This document shows positions 1 to 7,390 of a stretch of DNA of 11,107 nt, in pieces; the first letter of the stretch is position 1; every line of letters begins with the position of its first letter. This stretch comes from JBHJOF01 sp050330055 (GTDB taxonomy: Bacteria > Pseudomonadota > Alphaproteobacteria > Kiloniellales > JAKSDN01), in assembly GCA_050330055.1 (NCBI GenBank), contig JBHJOF010000273.1:1-11107 (forward strand), read 5' to 3'. A program made the translations under genes and the position numbers. A model generated the notes under the pieces. That model saw only the letters and a list, made by a program, of their open reading frames with translations. It did no database searches and was not told the DNA's origin.

Positions 1-213
1 TCGGCCCACTTCTGCATGGCGCAGGCGCTGCGCCTGGCCGATGCGACCCTGGTGGTGCCGCTGGACTTCCTGCGCCTGCCGCTGATCGCCTGGGTCGGCA
101 TGCTGCTCTATGCCGAGGCGCTCGATCCCTGGGTCTTCCTCGGCGGCGCGCTGATCCTGGCCGCCAACATCGCCAGCCTGCGCGCCGCGCGCCGCTCGAT
201 GGCGCGAGCCTGA
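1..213 (+). CDS. DMT-superfamily permease (EamA domain), 3' end only
   Basis: The reading frame is open from base 1 to the TGA at 211-213, so this is the C-terminal part (70 residues) of a gene that starts outside the window. It shows the last two to three membrane segments of an EamA/drug-metabolite transporter: a stretch around PLDFLRLPLIAWVGMLLY, an acidic residue in the loop (YAEALDPW), a hydrophobic helix (VFLGGALILAANI), then a short basic cytoplasmic tail (RAARR). The same order (PFDYLRLP, GELPDLW, IYIARRE) ends the two complete DMT proteins at 7391-9310, so it belongs to the same subfamily. It acts in the inner membrane; the substrate cannot be told from sequence. The internal ATG at base 16 is not the start, because codons before it also fit the family. 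Confidence 0.85.
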   Translation, partial: SAHFCMAQALRLADATLVVPLDFLRLPLIAWVGMLLYAEALDPWVFLGGALILAANIASLRAARRSMARA

Positions 214-252
214 CGGCCTAAGGGAGCGGTATAGAGCCGTTCCAACTCTTTT

Positions 253-289
253 GGCGCTTCGCGCCAGCCCCCCTCCGGCGCTTCGCGCC
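253..289. repeat. Two direct copies of the short palindrome GGCGCTTCGCGCC
   Basis: The 13-base sequence occurs at 253-265 and again at 277-289. Each copy can form a 5-bp stem (GGCGC/GCGCC) around TTC. The second copy sits between the outer and inner left arms of the larger inverted repeat, where the right side has only four bases. Confidence 0.7.
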
Positions 290-377
290 GCCTCCCCCTC
301 AAGTGGGGAGGCAGATGAAGTGCAGCCGTCGCCATAGCTATCCCTCCCCCCTTGAGGGGGAGGGCAGGGAGGGGGGC
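267..377. repeat. Nested inverted repeat rich in CCTCCCC, between the DMT fragment and the amidotransferase
   Basis: Two pairs of arms are exact reverse complements. The outer pair is GCCCCCCTCC at 267-276 against 368-377 (10 bp); the inner pair is CCTCCCCCTCAAG at 291-303 against 351-363 (13 bp). Each inner arm can also fold on itself: 291-297 with 305-311 (7 bp) and 342-350 with 356-364 (9 bp, loop CTTGA). The left side has an extra GGCGCTTCGCGCC hairpin at 277-289, repeated exactly at 253-265. It lies downstream of two convergent genes and could end transcription for both. From memory, similar CCTCCCCCTCAAG palindromes are scattered through many alphaproteobacterial genomes, so a dispersed repeat is the likeliest identity. 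Confidence 0.75.
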
Positions 378-433
378 ATCCGCGCAGCGGACAACGCGAA
401 GTCTGTCTTGTTCTCGCCGGATGATCGCCGGAC

Positions 434-1252
434 TTACACGTAGGCGGGTGCGAAGGGTTGCACCGTCACCGCGCCGCCGCCGGCGATCAGCAGGTGCGAC
501 TGCGGCACCGCGTGCCAGCCGTTCTGCGTGCTGTCGAGCGGCTCGGAGAGGATCAGCACCGCCGACTCGCAGCCGCCCACCGGTTTGCCGTCGCAGCCGT
601 GCGGTTGCACGCCGCAGCCGTAGAACAGGCTGGGCGCCGCCTCGTCGCTGGCGTAGCGCAGGGCGTAGATGCTCTGGCCGTCGCTCAGCGCCGCGGTCAT
701 GCGCAGCGGCTCGTCGACCTCGGCCGCGCGCATCATGGCCAGCACCTGGCCGACCGTGCGCGCGAAGGCGCCCTCGGGGTCGTCGTCCAGCCCGTTGCCG
801 GCCATCAGGTGAAAGAAGAGCTCGCTGTCCGTGGTGCCCTGCAGCTGGCGGAAGTGCTGCGGCGTCAGCGCCAGCATGAGGTCGCGGCGCAGCGCCTCGA
901 AGCCGCCGATCGCGCCGTTGTGCATGAACAGCCAGCGGCCCTGCTGGAAGGGATGGCAGTTGGCCCGCGCCGTGGCCGTGCCGGTCGAGGCGCGCACGTG
1001 GCCGAAGAACAGGCGCGAGCGGATCTGGGCGCAGAGCGAGCGCAGGTTGGGATCGGCCCAGGCCGGCAGGATGTCGCGGTAGAGGCCGGGCTCGGGCTTG
1101 AGATCGTACCAGCCGATGCCGAAGCCGTCGCCGTTGGTCGGCGAGATCGATTGCAGCGCCCGCCGGCTCTGGCTGATCAGAGAGTTCTCCGGCTGGAAGA
1201 TCAGCTGGTCGAGAAAGACCGGGTCGCCACAGTAAGCCAGCCAGCGGCACAT
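434..1252 (-). CDS. Class II glutamine amidotransferase (YafJ/EgtC-like)
   Basis: 272 residues, the usual length for stand-alone class II (Ntn-hydrolase) glutamine amidotransferases. The protein must begin MCRWLAYCG so that Cys2 becomes the N-terminal nucleophile after Met removal. This decides the start at 1252 over an ATG 36 bases upstream, and a GGAG 10 bases ahead supports it. Visible motifs are GDGFGIGWY (41-49), GHVRAST (84-90, Arg that binds the glutamine carboxylate), NCHPF (98-102), FMHNG (109-113, oxyanion residues) and TDSE (141-144). The family releases ammonia from glutamine or hydrolyses gamma-glutamyl amides; EgtC does the latter in ergothioneine synthesis. No egtA, egtB or egtD neighbour is visible, so that role is not supported and the substrate is unknown. 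It is transcribed divergently from the M24 peptidase gene and probably cytoplasmic. Confidence 0.9.
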   Translation of the reverse strand: MCRWLAYCGDPVFLDQLIFQPENSLISQSRRALQSISPTNGDGFGIGWYDLKPEPGLYRDILPAWADPNLRSLCAQIRSRLFFGHVRASTGTATARANCHPFQQGRWLFMHNGAIGGFEALRRDLMLALTPQHFRQLQGTTDSELFFHLMAGNGLDDDPEGAFARTVGQVLAMMRAAEVDEPLRMTAALSDGQSIYALRYASDEAAPSLFYGCGVQPHGCDGKPVGGCESAVLILSEPLDSTQNGWHAVPQSHLLIAGGGAVTVQPFAPAYV

Positions 1253-1262
1253 GACGAAGTCG

Positions 1263-1266
1263 CTCC
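1263..1266 (-). promoter_or_regulatory. Ribosome binding site deciding the amidotransferase start
   Basis: GGAG on the minus strand, 10 bases before the ATG at 1252. It favours the MCRW start required for an N-terminal cysteine nucleophile; the ATG at 1288 would bury that cysteine at residue 14. Confidence 0.6.
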
Positions 1267-1323
1267 AACGCGCCGCCCTTTTCCGCACGGGGCGGCGGCG
1301 TGAAAGCGCAGAGTTTCCGCCGG

Positions 1324-1337
1324 CCTGCTTAAGCAGG
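1324..1337. promoter_or_regulatory. Perfect 14-bp palindrome CCTGCTTAAGCAGG, candidate operator
   Basis: The sequence equals its own reverse complement over all 14 bases and lies in the 130-base gap between the divergent amidotransferase (-) and M24 peptidase (+) genes. GCTTAA occurs inside it and again right after it at 1338-1343. Uninterrupted dyads of this size between divergent genes often bind a dimeric regulator. No regulator gene is in the window, so its partner is unknown. It could also be a small hairpin in the 5' leader. Confidence 0.4.
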
Positions 1338-1382
1338 GCTTAACGGCCTTGGCGCTGGCCATCGCCGGCGTGATCGGGCTTC

Positions 1383-2603
1383 ATGGGGGCAGCGATCGGT
1401 CCACCACGTCAGGAGCGCTACTTGCCTGGTACCGACAACCCGCCACCGCTGCGCGGCTTTCCGCAGGCCGAGTACGAGCGGCGAACCGCGCAAGCGCAGC
1501 GCCTCATGGCGACGGCCGGGATCGACGTCGTGCTGCTTACCGCCGAGCCGGAGGTGCGTTACTTCTCCGGCTTCCACACCCAGTTCTGGGAAAGCCCGAC
1601 GCGGCCCTGGTTCCTGCTGCTGCCGCGCGAAGGCAAGCCGGTCGCCGTCATTCCCGAGATTGGCGCCGCCGGCATGGCCGCGACCTGGCTCGACGACATC
1701 CGCACCTGGCCGGCGCCGCGCCCGGAGGACGACGGCCTCTCCCTGCTGCTGCAGGCCCTGCGCGAGCTCACCGGTGGCCGGGGACGCATCGCCGCCCCGC
1801 TCGGCCACGAGAGCCACCTGCGCATGCCGGCCGGCGATTTCCGCAGCCTGTGCGAGCGCCTGTCGCCCACGCCCGTCGTCGATGCAACCGGGCTTCTGCG
1901 GCAGTTGCGTGTGGTCAAGTCGGAGGCCGAGATCGACAAGATCCGCTACGCCTGCCAGCTCGCCTCCGACGCCTTCGAGGCGCTGCCCGACGCAATCGCT
2001 ATCGGGCAAAGCGAGCGTGAGATCTGCGGCACGCTCAAGATCGATCTGCTGCGGCGCGGCGCCGACGGCTCGCCCTATCTGATCGGTGCCTCGGGTCCGG
2101 GCGGCTACGACAACATCATCATGGGCCCGACCGACCGCATCGTGGGAGAGGGCGACATCCTGATCATCGACACCGGCACGACCTACGACGGCTACTTCTG
2201 CGACTTCGACCGCAACTTCGCCTTCGGGCCGCCGTCGGATGCGGCGAGGCGCGCCTACGAGGTGACCTACGCCGCGACCGAGGCCGGCCTGGCCGCGGCC
2301 CGGCTCGGGGCCACCACCACCGACCTCTGGGCCGCCATGTGGGCCGTGCTGGAGGCCGGCGGCGCGCTCGGCAACGACGTCGGCCGGCTCGGCCACGGGC
2401 TCGGCATGCAGCTCACCGAGTGGCCTTCGAACCGGCCGGGCGACGACACGCCGCTCGCGCCCGGCATGGTGCTGACCCTGGAGCCGGGCATGGCCTTCGC
2501 TCCGGGCAAGCTCATGGTGCACGAGGAGAACATCGTGATCCGCGAGCACGGCGCCGAGCTGCTGAGCCGCCGCGCCGCGCCCGTGATGCCGGTCATCGCA
2601 TGA
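1383..2603 (+). CDS. M24-family metallopeptidase (creatinase/Xaa-Pro peptidase fold)
   Basis: 406 residues with the two-part architecture of the family: an N-terminal creatinase-type domain (about 28-165) and a C-terminal pita-bread catalytic domain (about 175-400). The five metal ligands are recognisable: Asp263 and Asp274 in IDTGTTYDGYFCDFDR, His338 in LGHGLGM, Glu367 in TLEPGM and Glu381 in HEENIVI. It is therefore predicted to be an active dinuclear metallohydrolase, acting on Xaa-Pro peptides or a small amide (prolidase, creatinase or ectoine-hydrolase type); sequence alone does not choose among these. No signal peptide is seen, so it is probably cytoplasmic. An in-frame TGA at 1371-1373 leaves the ATG at 1383 as the first possible start, although no good Shine-Dalgarno precedes it. 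It ends convergently with the nuclease gene. Confidence 0.9.
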   Translation: MGAAIGPPRQERYLPGTDNPPPLRGFPQAEYERRTAQAQRLMATAGIDVVLLTAEPEVRYFSGFHTQFWESPTRPWFLLLPREGKPVAVIPEIGAAGMAATWLDDIRTWPAPRPEDDGLSLLLQALRELTGGRGRIAAPLGHESHLRMPAGDFRSLCERLSPTPVVDATGLLRQLRVVKSEAEIDKIRYACQLASDAFEALPDAIAIGQSEREICGTLKIDLLRRGADGSPYLIGASGPGGYDNIIMGPTDRIVGEGDILIIDTGTTYDGYFCDFDRNFAFGPPSDAARRAYEVTYAATEAGLAAARLGATTTDLWAAMWAVLEAGGALGNDVGRLGHGLGMQLTEWPSNRPGDDTPLAPGMVLTLEPGMAFAPGKLMVHEENIVIREHGAELLSRRAAPVMPVIA

Positions 2604-2613
2604 CGCAGGCCGC

Positions 2614-2633
2614 CCCCGGCGCTCGCGCCGGGG
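2614..2633. terminator. GC-rich hairpin between convergent genes
   Basis: CCCCGGCG at 2614-2621 pairs with CGCCGGGG at 2626-2633 around the loop CTCG, an 8-bp perfect stem. It begins 11 bases past the peptidase stop and lies just beyond the end of the nuclease gene on the other strand, so it could serve both. No T-run follows, so intrinsic termination is not assured. Confidence 0.5.
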
Positions 2634-2656
2634 AGAGCGACACCAAACGGCGCTGA

Positions 2657-3529
2657 TCAGTACTGCAGCTTGCTCTTCTTGAACTGGCCGGCCTTCTGGC
2701 TCGCGGCATAGCCCTGCATGACGCGGGCGCGCAGGTCGCTCAGCTTCTGCTCGGGGCTGCGCTCGGCCAGCTTCTGACGGCGCGCCTTGCCTGCGGTCAG
2801 GACCCGGCCCGAGCTATCTTTGGTCGCGCAGTGCGCGTCGCCCGCTTCGCGGCCGTCCTCGGCGGTGTCGAAGACGATCTCGATCAGGCTGTCGAGCCGG
2901 GTGTACTCGTTCGGCAGCAGCAGGCTGCGAATGCGCTCGGCGGTCGCCGCGTCGCCTTCCTCCTTGAGGCTGACCAGCTTGACCAGGGCGTCGGCGCTCA
3001 GCAGGCGGATGTCCCAGGCGTGGCGCGAGCCGCGGATCTGCGCCTCCAGGTCGCCGGTCTCCTGGCGCCCGACGACGATCAGAATCGAGCTTCGGTCGTC
3101 GAGCTGGCCCTGCTCGCGCAGCTGCATCCGGTAACGCGCCAGCACCTCCAGGTCGACGCGGTAGGTGTCCGTGGTCTTGACCTCGATGACCAGCTTCCAG
3201 CCCGACGGCGCCTCCCACAGACCGTCGTGGCCGATGGACTGCACCGAACCGCGATAGCGGCCGTTGATCACCTTGTAGTCGAGGCGCCGGCCAAGCTCGT
3301 TGACCAGGTCCTGCAGCACGAAGCCGCTGCGCTCGAACTTCTCGCCCAGGCAGTTGCGGACGTAAACGAACAGCTTTTGACTGTCTACGTAGGAAAGGAA
3401 CTCCCTGAACTCGTTCGATGTGAAGTTCCCGTCCGACAGAACGCCGTTGCCGGCGAAGCTCACTATTTGGCGCACTCTGTAAGGATCAAGCTGGCTGGGA
3501 TCGTTGCGCCAGATATCCAGTAAGCTCAT
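2657..3529 (-). CDS. Stand-alone PD-(D/E)XK-type nuclease, function unknown
   Basis: 290 residues. I recognise the fold signature rather than a named family. Asp102 (GHDGLW), then Glu116 and Lys118 (VIEVKTTD), match the D...E-x-K catalytic triad of PD-(D/E)XK nucleases. A helix with an acidic residue lies ahead (LVNELGRRL, 75-83), a hydrophobic strand follows (SSILIVVG, 147-154), and then WDIRLLSADALVKLVSL (172-188), a segment typical of restriction-endonuclease-like proteins. The C-terminal 50 residues are rich in Lys and Arg (KARRQK, FKKSK), suiting nucleic-acid contact. There is no signal peptide or membrane segment. No methyltransferase, helicase or toxin partner is adjacent. The ATG at 3529 is the only standard start in the open frame, but its GGAG is only 2 bases away, which is too close for normal use. 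The first 60 codons use TTA, AGA, ATA and CTT, unlike neighbouring genes, suggesting acquisition. It may be a defence or repair nuclease; that is inference. Confidence 0.75.
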   Translation of the reverse strand: MSLLDIWRNDPSQLDPYRVRQIVSFAGNGVLSDGNFTSNEFREFLSYVDSQKLFVYVRNCLGEKFERSGFVLQDLVNELGRRLDYKVINGRYRGSVQSIGHDGLWEAPSGWKLVIEVKTTDTYRVDLEVLARYRMQLREQGQLDDRSSILIVVGRQETGDLEAQIRGSRHAWDIRLLSADALVKLVSLKEEGDAATAERIRSLLLPNEYTRLDSLIEIVFDTAEDGREAGDAHCATKDSSGRVLTAGKARRQKLAERSPEQKLSDLRARVMQGYAASQKAGQFKKSKLQY

Positions 3530-3550
3530 TGCTCCGGGCCCAGGCTGTCT

Positions 3551-3624
3551 GGTGCTTGACTGGCCAGCGTAACAGTCCGTTGCAACAAATGATAGCGAAC
3601 AAAAGGTGCTAGACTACTGGCCAG
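3551..3624. repeat. Imperfect direct repeat GGTGCT..GAC..TGGCCAGC in the nuclease leader
   Basis: GGTGCTTGACTGGCCAGC at 3551-3568 recurs as GGTGCTAGAC-TAC-TGGCCAGC at 3605-3625, with one substitution and a 3-base insertion, starts 54 bases apart. Each copy contains the 8-bp palindrome CTGGCCAG. The stretch between them is the most AT-rich in the neighbourhood and lies directly upstream of the nuclease gene (minus strand) and downstream of the ligase stop. It could be a pair of operator sites or a footprint of insertion. Confidence 0.5.
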
Positions 3625-5577
<1,953 letters not shown>

Positions 5578-5584
5578 GCAGGTT

Positions 5585-5590
5585 CTCCCT
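5585..5590 (-). promoter_or_regulatory. Ribosome binding site of acetoacetate-CoA ligase
   Basis: AGGGAG on the minus strand, 7 bases before the ATG at 5577: the clearest ribosome binding site for a full-length gene in this window. Confidence 0.7.
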
Positions 5591-5591
5591 C

Positions 5592-5610
5592 AGGGGCCGG
5601 TCTGGCCCCT
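5592..5610. promoter_or_regulatory. Hairpin in the acetoacetate-CoA ligase leader
   Basis: AGGGGCC (5592-5598) and GGCCCCT (5604-5610) form a perfect 7-bp stem around GGTCT. It begins one base beyond the ligase Shine-Dalgarno (5585-5590), so on the ligase transcript it would sit immediately 5' of the ribosome site and could influence translation. It is separate from the larger repeat at 5626-5710. Confidence 0.4.
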
Positions 5611-5625
5611 CGTCGTCGCAGGATG

Positions 5626-5710
5626 CCTCACCCTTCGACAGGCTCAGGGTGAGGAGGGCTTGTGCCGGTTCGGCACAAGCCCCTCATGCTGAGCGTGTCG
5701 AAGCATGAGG
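5626..5710. repeat. Three-hairpin repeat element: two inverted copies of one unit around a central hairpin
   Basis: Hairpin 1 pairs CCTCACCCT (5626-5634) with AGGGTGAGG (5646-5654). Hairpin 2 pairs GGGCTTGTGCC (5656-5666) with GGCACAAGCCC (5672-5682), 11 perfect base pairs. Hairpin 3 pairs CCTCATGCT (5682-5690) with AGCATGAGG (5702-5710). Read on the opposite strand, hairpin 3 is a copy of hairpin 1: the loops TCGACAGGCTC and TCGACACGCTC differ by one base. Where the stems differ (CCC/GGG against TGC/GCA) both sides change together, so pairing is kept. This is a palindromic dispersed repeat in the gap between the ligase and TTC38 genes. It could terminate transcription or stabilise mRNA. Confidence 0.85.
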
Positions 5711-5772
5711 GTCGCTCGCCGGCAGCCTATGGCGAAGGCCGGGCTGCTTCAAGCCGGGCCGGCGGCCTCGGC

Positions 5773-7008
5773 TCACTGGATCAGCAGCGATTCCGCCCTC
5801 GCCCGCGCTCGCCGGCAGCCCTCCTTGTCGCCGAGCTGCTCCAGGGCGCGGGCGGCCAGGGTCCAGTTCTGCGGGCTGCTCGGCTTGAGCGCCGTTCGCT
5901 CGTAGGCGAGCGCCCGGGCAAGCGCCGCCTGGCCGGCGCGCAGCGCCGATTCCAGCAGGGTGAGGGCGATGATGTCGCGCTGGGCGTGGCTGCCGCCCAG
6001 CCGGTTGGTCAGGTAGCGGATCGGTAGCAGCCGCTCGACCGCCTCGTCGTAGCGGCCTTCGGCGAAGGCCCTGAGGGCGCGGCAGAAGGGCAGGCCGATG
6101 GTGCGGCTCATCGCCACGTTGGCGTCGTTGGCGTGCTCGACGTAGCGCTCGTTGGCGTTCAGCACGGTCTCGGCCGCGGCCGTGCGGCCGTCGGCGACGA
6201 AGGTCATCATGGCGTGCACGTCGTTGAAGGCGTAGAGCGTGTCGGCCGCCGAGGGCTCCCACTTGTCGGCCAGGTCCGTCCAGCGGCCACCGACGTCGAC
6301 GCCGAGCAGATAGAGCCGCCACAGCAGCGCCGTGGCGTCCAGCTCCTCGTACTTCTCGCCGCGCGTCGGATCGCCGGAGCGCAGCCTGGTGTCGTAGATA
6401 TCAAGCACCCGCTCGATCTGGCCGAGGTCGAGGTGGAACAGCGACAGGTGCCACCAGAGATGGTTGGCGAAGTTGCCGTCGGCCCAGTCCGCCTCGCGGC
6501 TGGTCATCCACCAGATGCCGCCCTGCTGGCGGCCCTGCATCTCCATGACGTGGGCGACGGCGTGGATCGCGTAGGCGTCCTTGGGGTTGCTCGCCACGGC
6601 GCGGCGGCCGGCCTCCTCGGCCTGCGAAAAGTCGCGGCATTCCTCCAGCCCGAAGGCATAGAGGCCCAGAATGTAGCCGTAGCCGGGCAGGCTCTCGTCC
6701 CAGGTCGGCAGCACGCGGGCGACGCGGTCGCGCTGGTTCACCGTGTCGCCCAGCAGCACGTCGGACAGGTGGGCGAGCTGCAGCGCCAGCAGGTCGTGCG
6801 GATAGCCGACCAGCACCGCCTCCCAATGCTCCACGGCGCCGTGGAAGTCGCCGTCGACCCAGGCGCGCAGCGCCTTGATGTGGCCGCGCTCGCGCTCGTT
6901 CGCCTGCCCGGCGAGGCGTTCGGCCGCCACCACGCTGGCCAGCATGGCGTCGTATATGCGGGTCTCCATGGACTGGGTCAGCAGGCCGGCCTTGAAGCAA
7001 TGGCCCAT
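5773..7008 (-). CDS. TTC38-family tetratricopeptide repeat protein (5' end unresolved)
   Basis: 411 residues from the ATG at 7008. It is helical throughout, with TPR-like pairs, and shows TTC38-family landmarks: HAVAHVMEMQGR (149-160), HLWWHLSLFHLD (183-194), FNDVHAM (261-267) and GGSHAQRD (338-345). Family members have no established biochemical role; TPRs bind protein partners, and no signal peptide is visible, so it is probably cytoplasmic. The conserved protein does not start here: the same frame runs 50 codons further upstream with family-like sequence (GVPVST, DPIAEIDKALAEDPDF), giving about 461 residues, close to the family's usual size. That extension contains no ATG, GTG or TTG and ends at an in-frame TAG (7159-7161). 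The gene may therefore be interrupted, start at a rare codon, or contain a sequence error. Its 3' end is followed by the three-hairpin repeat. Family assignment is good; intactness is doubtful. Confidence 0.8.
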   Translation of the reverse strand: MGHCFKAGLLTQSMETRIYDAMLASVVAAERLAGQANERERGHIKALRAWVDGDFHGAVEHWEAVLVGYPHDLLALQLAHLSDVLLGDTVNQRDRVARVLPTWDESLPGYGYILGLYAFGLEECRDFSQAEEAGRRAVASNPKDAYAIHAVAHVMEMQGRQQGGIWWMTSREADWADGNFANHLWWHLSLFHLDLGQIERVLDIYDTRLRSGDPTRGEKYEELDATALLWRLYLLGVDVGGRWTDLADKWEPSAADTLYAFNDVHAMMTFVADGRTAAAETVLNANERYVEHANDANVAMSRTIGLPFCRALRAFAEGRYDEAVERLLPIRYLTNRLGGSHAQRDIIALTLLESALRAGQAALARALAYERTALKPSSPQNWTLAARALEQLGDKEGCRRARARAESLLIQ

Positions 7009-7191
7009 GACGAAATCCGGGTCCTCGGCCAGGGCCTTGTCGATCTCGGCGATCGGGTCGCCGCGGTAGGTGAGGAACAGCTCGTGCGCCGCCTCCAGCC
7101 TGGCAAGCAGGGCCGGGTCGTCCGTCGAAACGGGTACGCCCCGGCTGTCTTTGAGCCCCTAGGCCGTCAGTCTCCCGTCCTTTGATCCCAT
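7009..7191 (-). pseudogene. Upstream coding remnant of the TTC38 gene with in-frame TAG
   Basis: Reading minus-strand codons from the ATG at 7189-7191 gives MGSKDGRLTA, then TAG at 7159-7161, then 50 codons continuing in the same frame into the TTC38 protein (GLKDSRGVPVSTDD and onward). The ATG has a strong GGAAGGA 7 bases ahead, the best start signal near this gene, while the 50-codon extension has none of its own. Either the gene normally starts at 7191 and the TAG is a disabling mutation, a sequencing error or a readthrough site, or the ATG opens a 10-codon leader peptide and the main protein starts from a non-standard codon. Sequence alone does not decide. Confidence 0.6.
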
Positions 7192-7198
7192 GGGTCGA

Positions 7199-7205
7199 TC
7201 CTTCC
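7199..7205 (-). promoter_or_regulatory. Strong ribosome binding site upstream of the TTC38 amber codon
   Basis: GGAAGGA on the minus strand, 7 bases before the ATG at 7191. It matters because it shows translation is set up to begin ahead of the in-frame TAG at 7159-7161. Confidence 0.6.
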
Positions 7206-7390
7206 GCGGGTGAGTCTTGCGCAGATCAGCGGCAGCATAACGCGGTCCCGGCGACGACGGCAGGCGCTGCAGGGTTTCAGCGGTGTATCAGGCCGATCCC
7301 CCTGGCCCCGGCCCGGTGCTTCTGCGCATGGCAGCCCTGCAGAGGGGCTGCTGGTGCCGGTTTGGCGAAGACCGTAAGCTGCCGGCTCCC

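Noticed and set aside
108..1268. 386-codon minus-strand frame overlapping the amidotransferase
   Set aside because: Arg/Ala/Pro-rich, no motifs, and shifted relative to the frame with the complete Ntn-hydrolase signature.
5626..5710. Possible CRISPR array
   Set aside because: The units are inverted and hairpin-forming, not direct repeats with even spacers, and no cas genes are present.
5662..6027. Plus-strand open frame beginning in the hairpin element (MLSVSKHEG near its start)
   Set aside because: It begins inside the palindromic repeat and continues antisense to the TTC38 gene; translated repeats of this kind commonly give spurious short ORFs.
7283..7390. N-terminal extension of the first permease
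   Set aside because: The open frame exists, but the residues are Pro/Cys-rich and precede a normal family N-terminus beginning at 7391; no ribosome site supports the longer form.
7192..7390. Promoters in the gap between the TTC38 gene and the permeases
   Set aside because: No convincing -35/-10 pair was found on either strand; the only clear signal is the ribosome site at 7199-7205.
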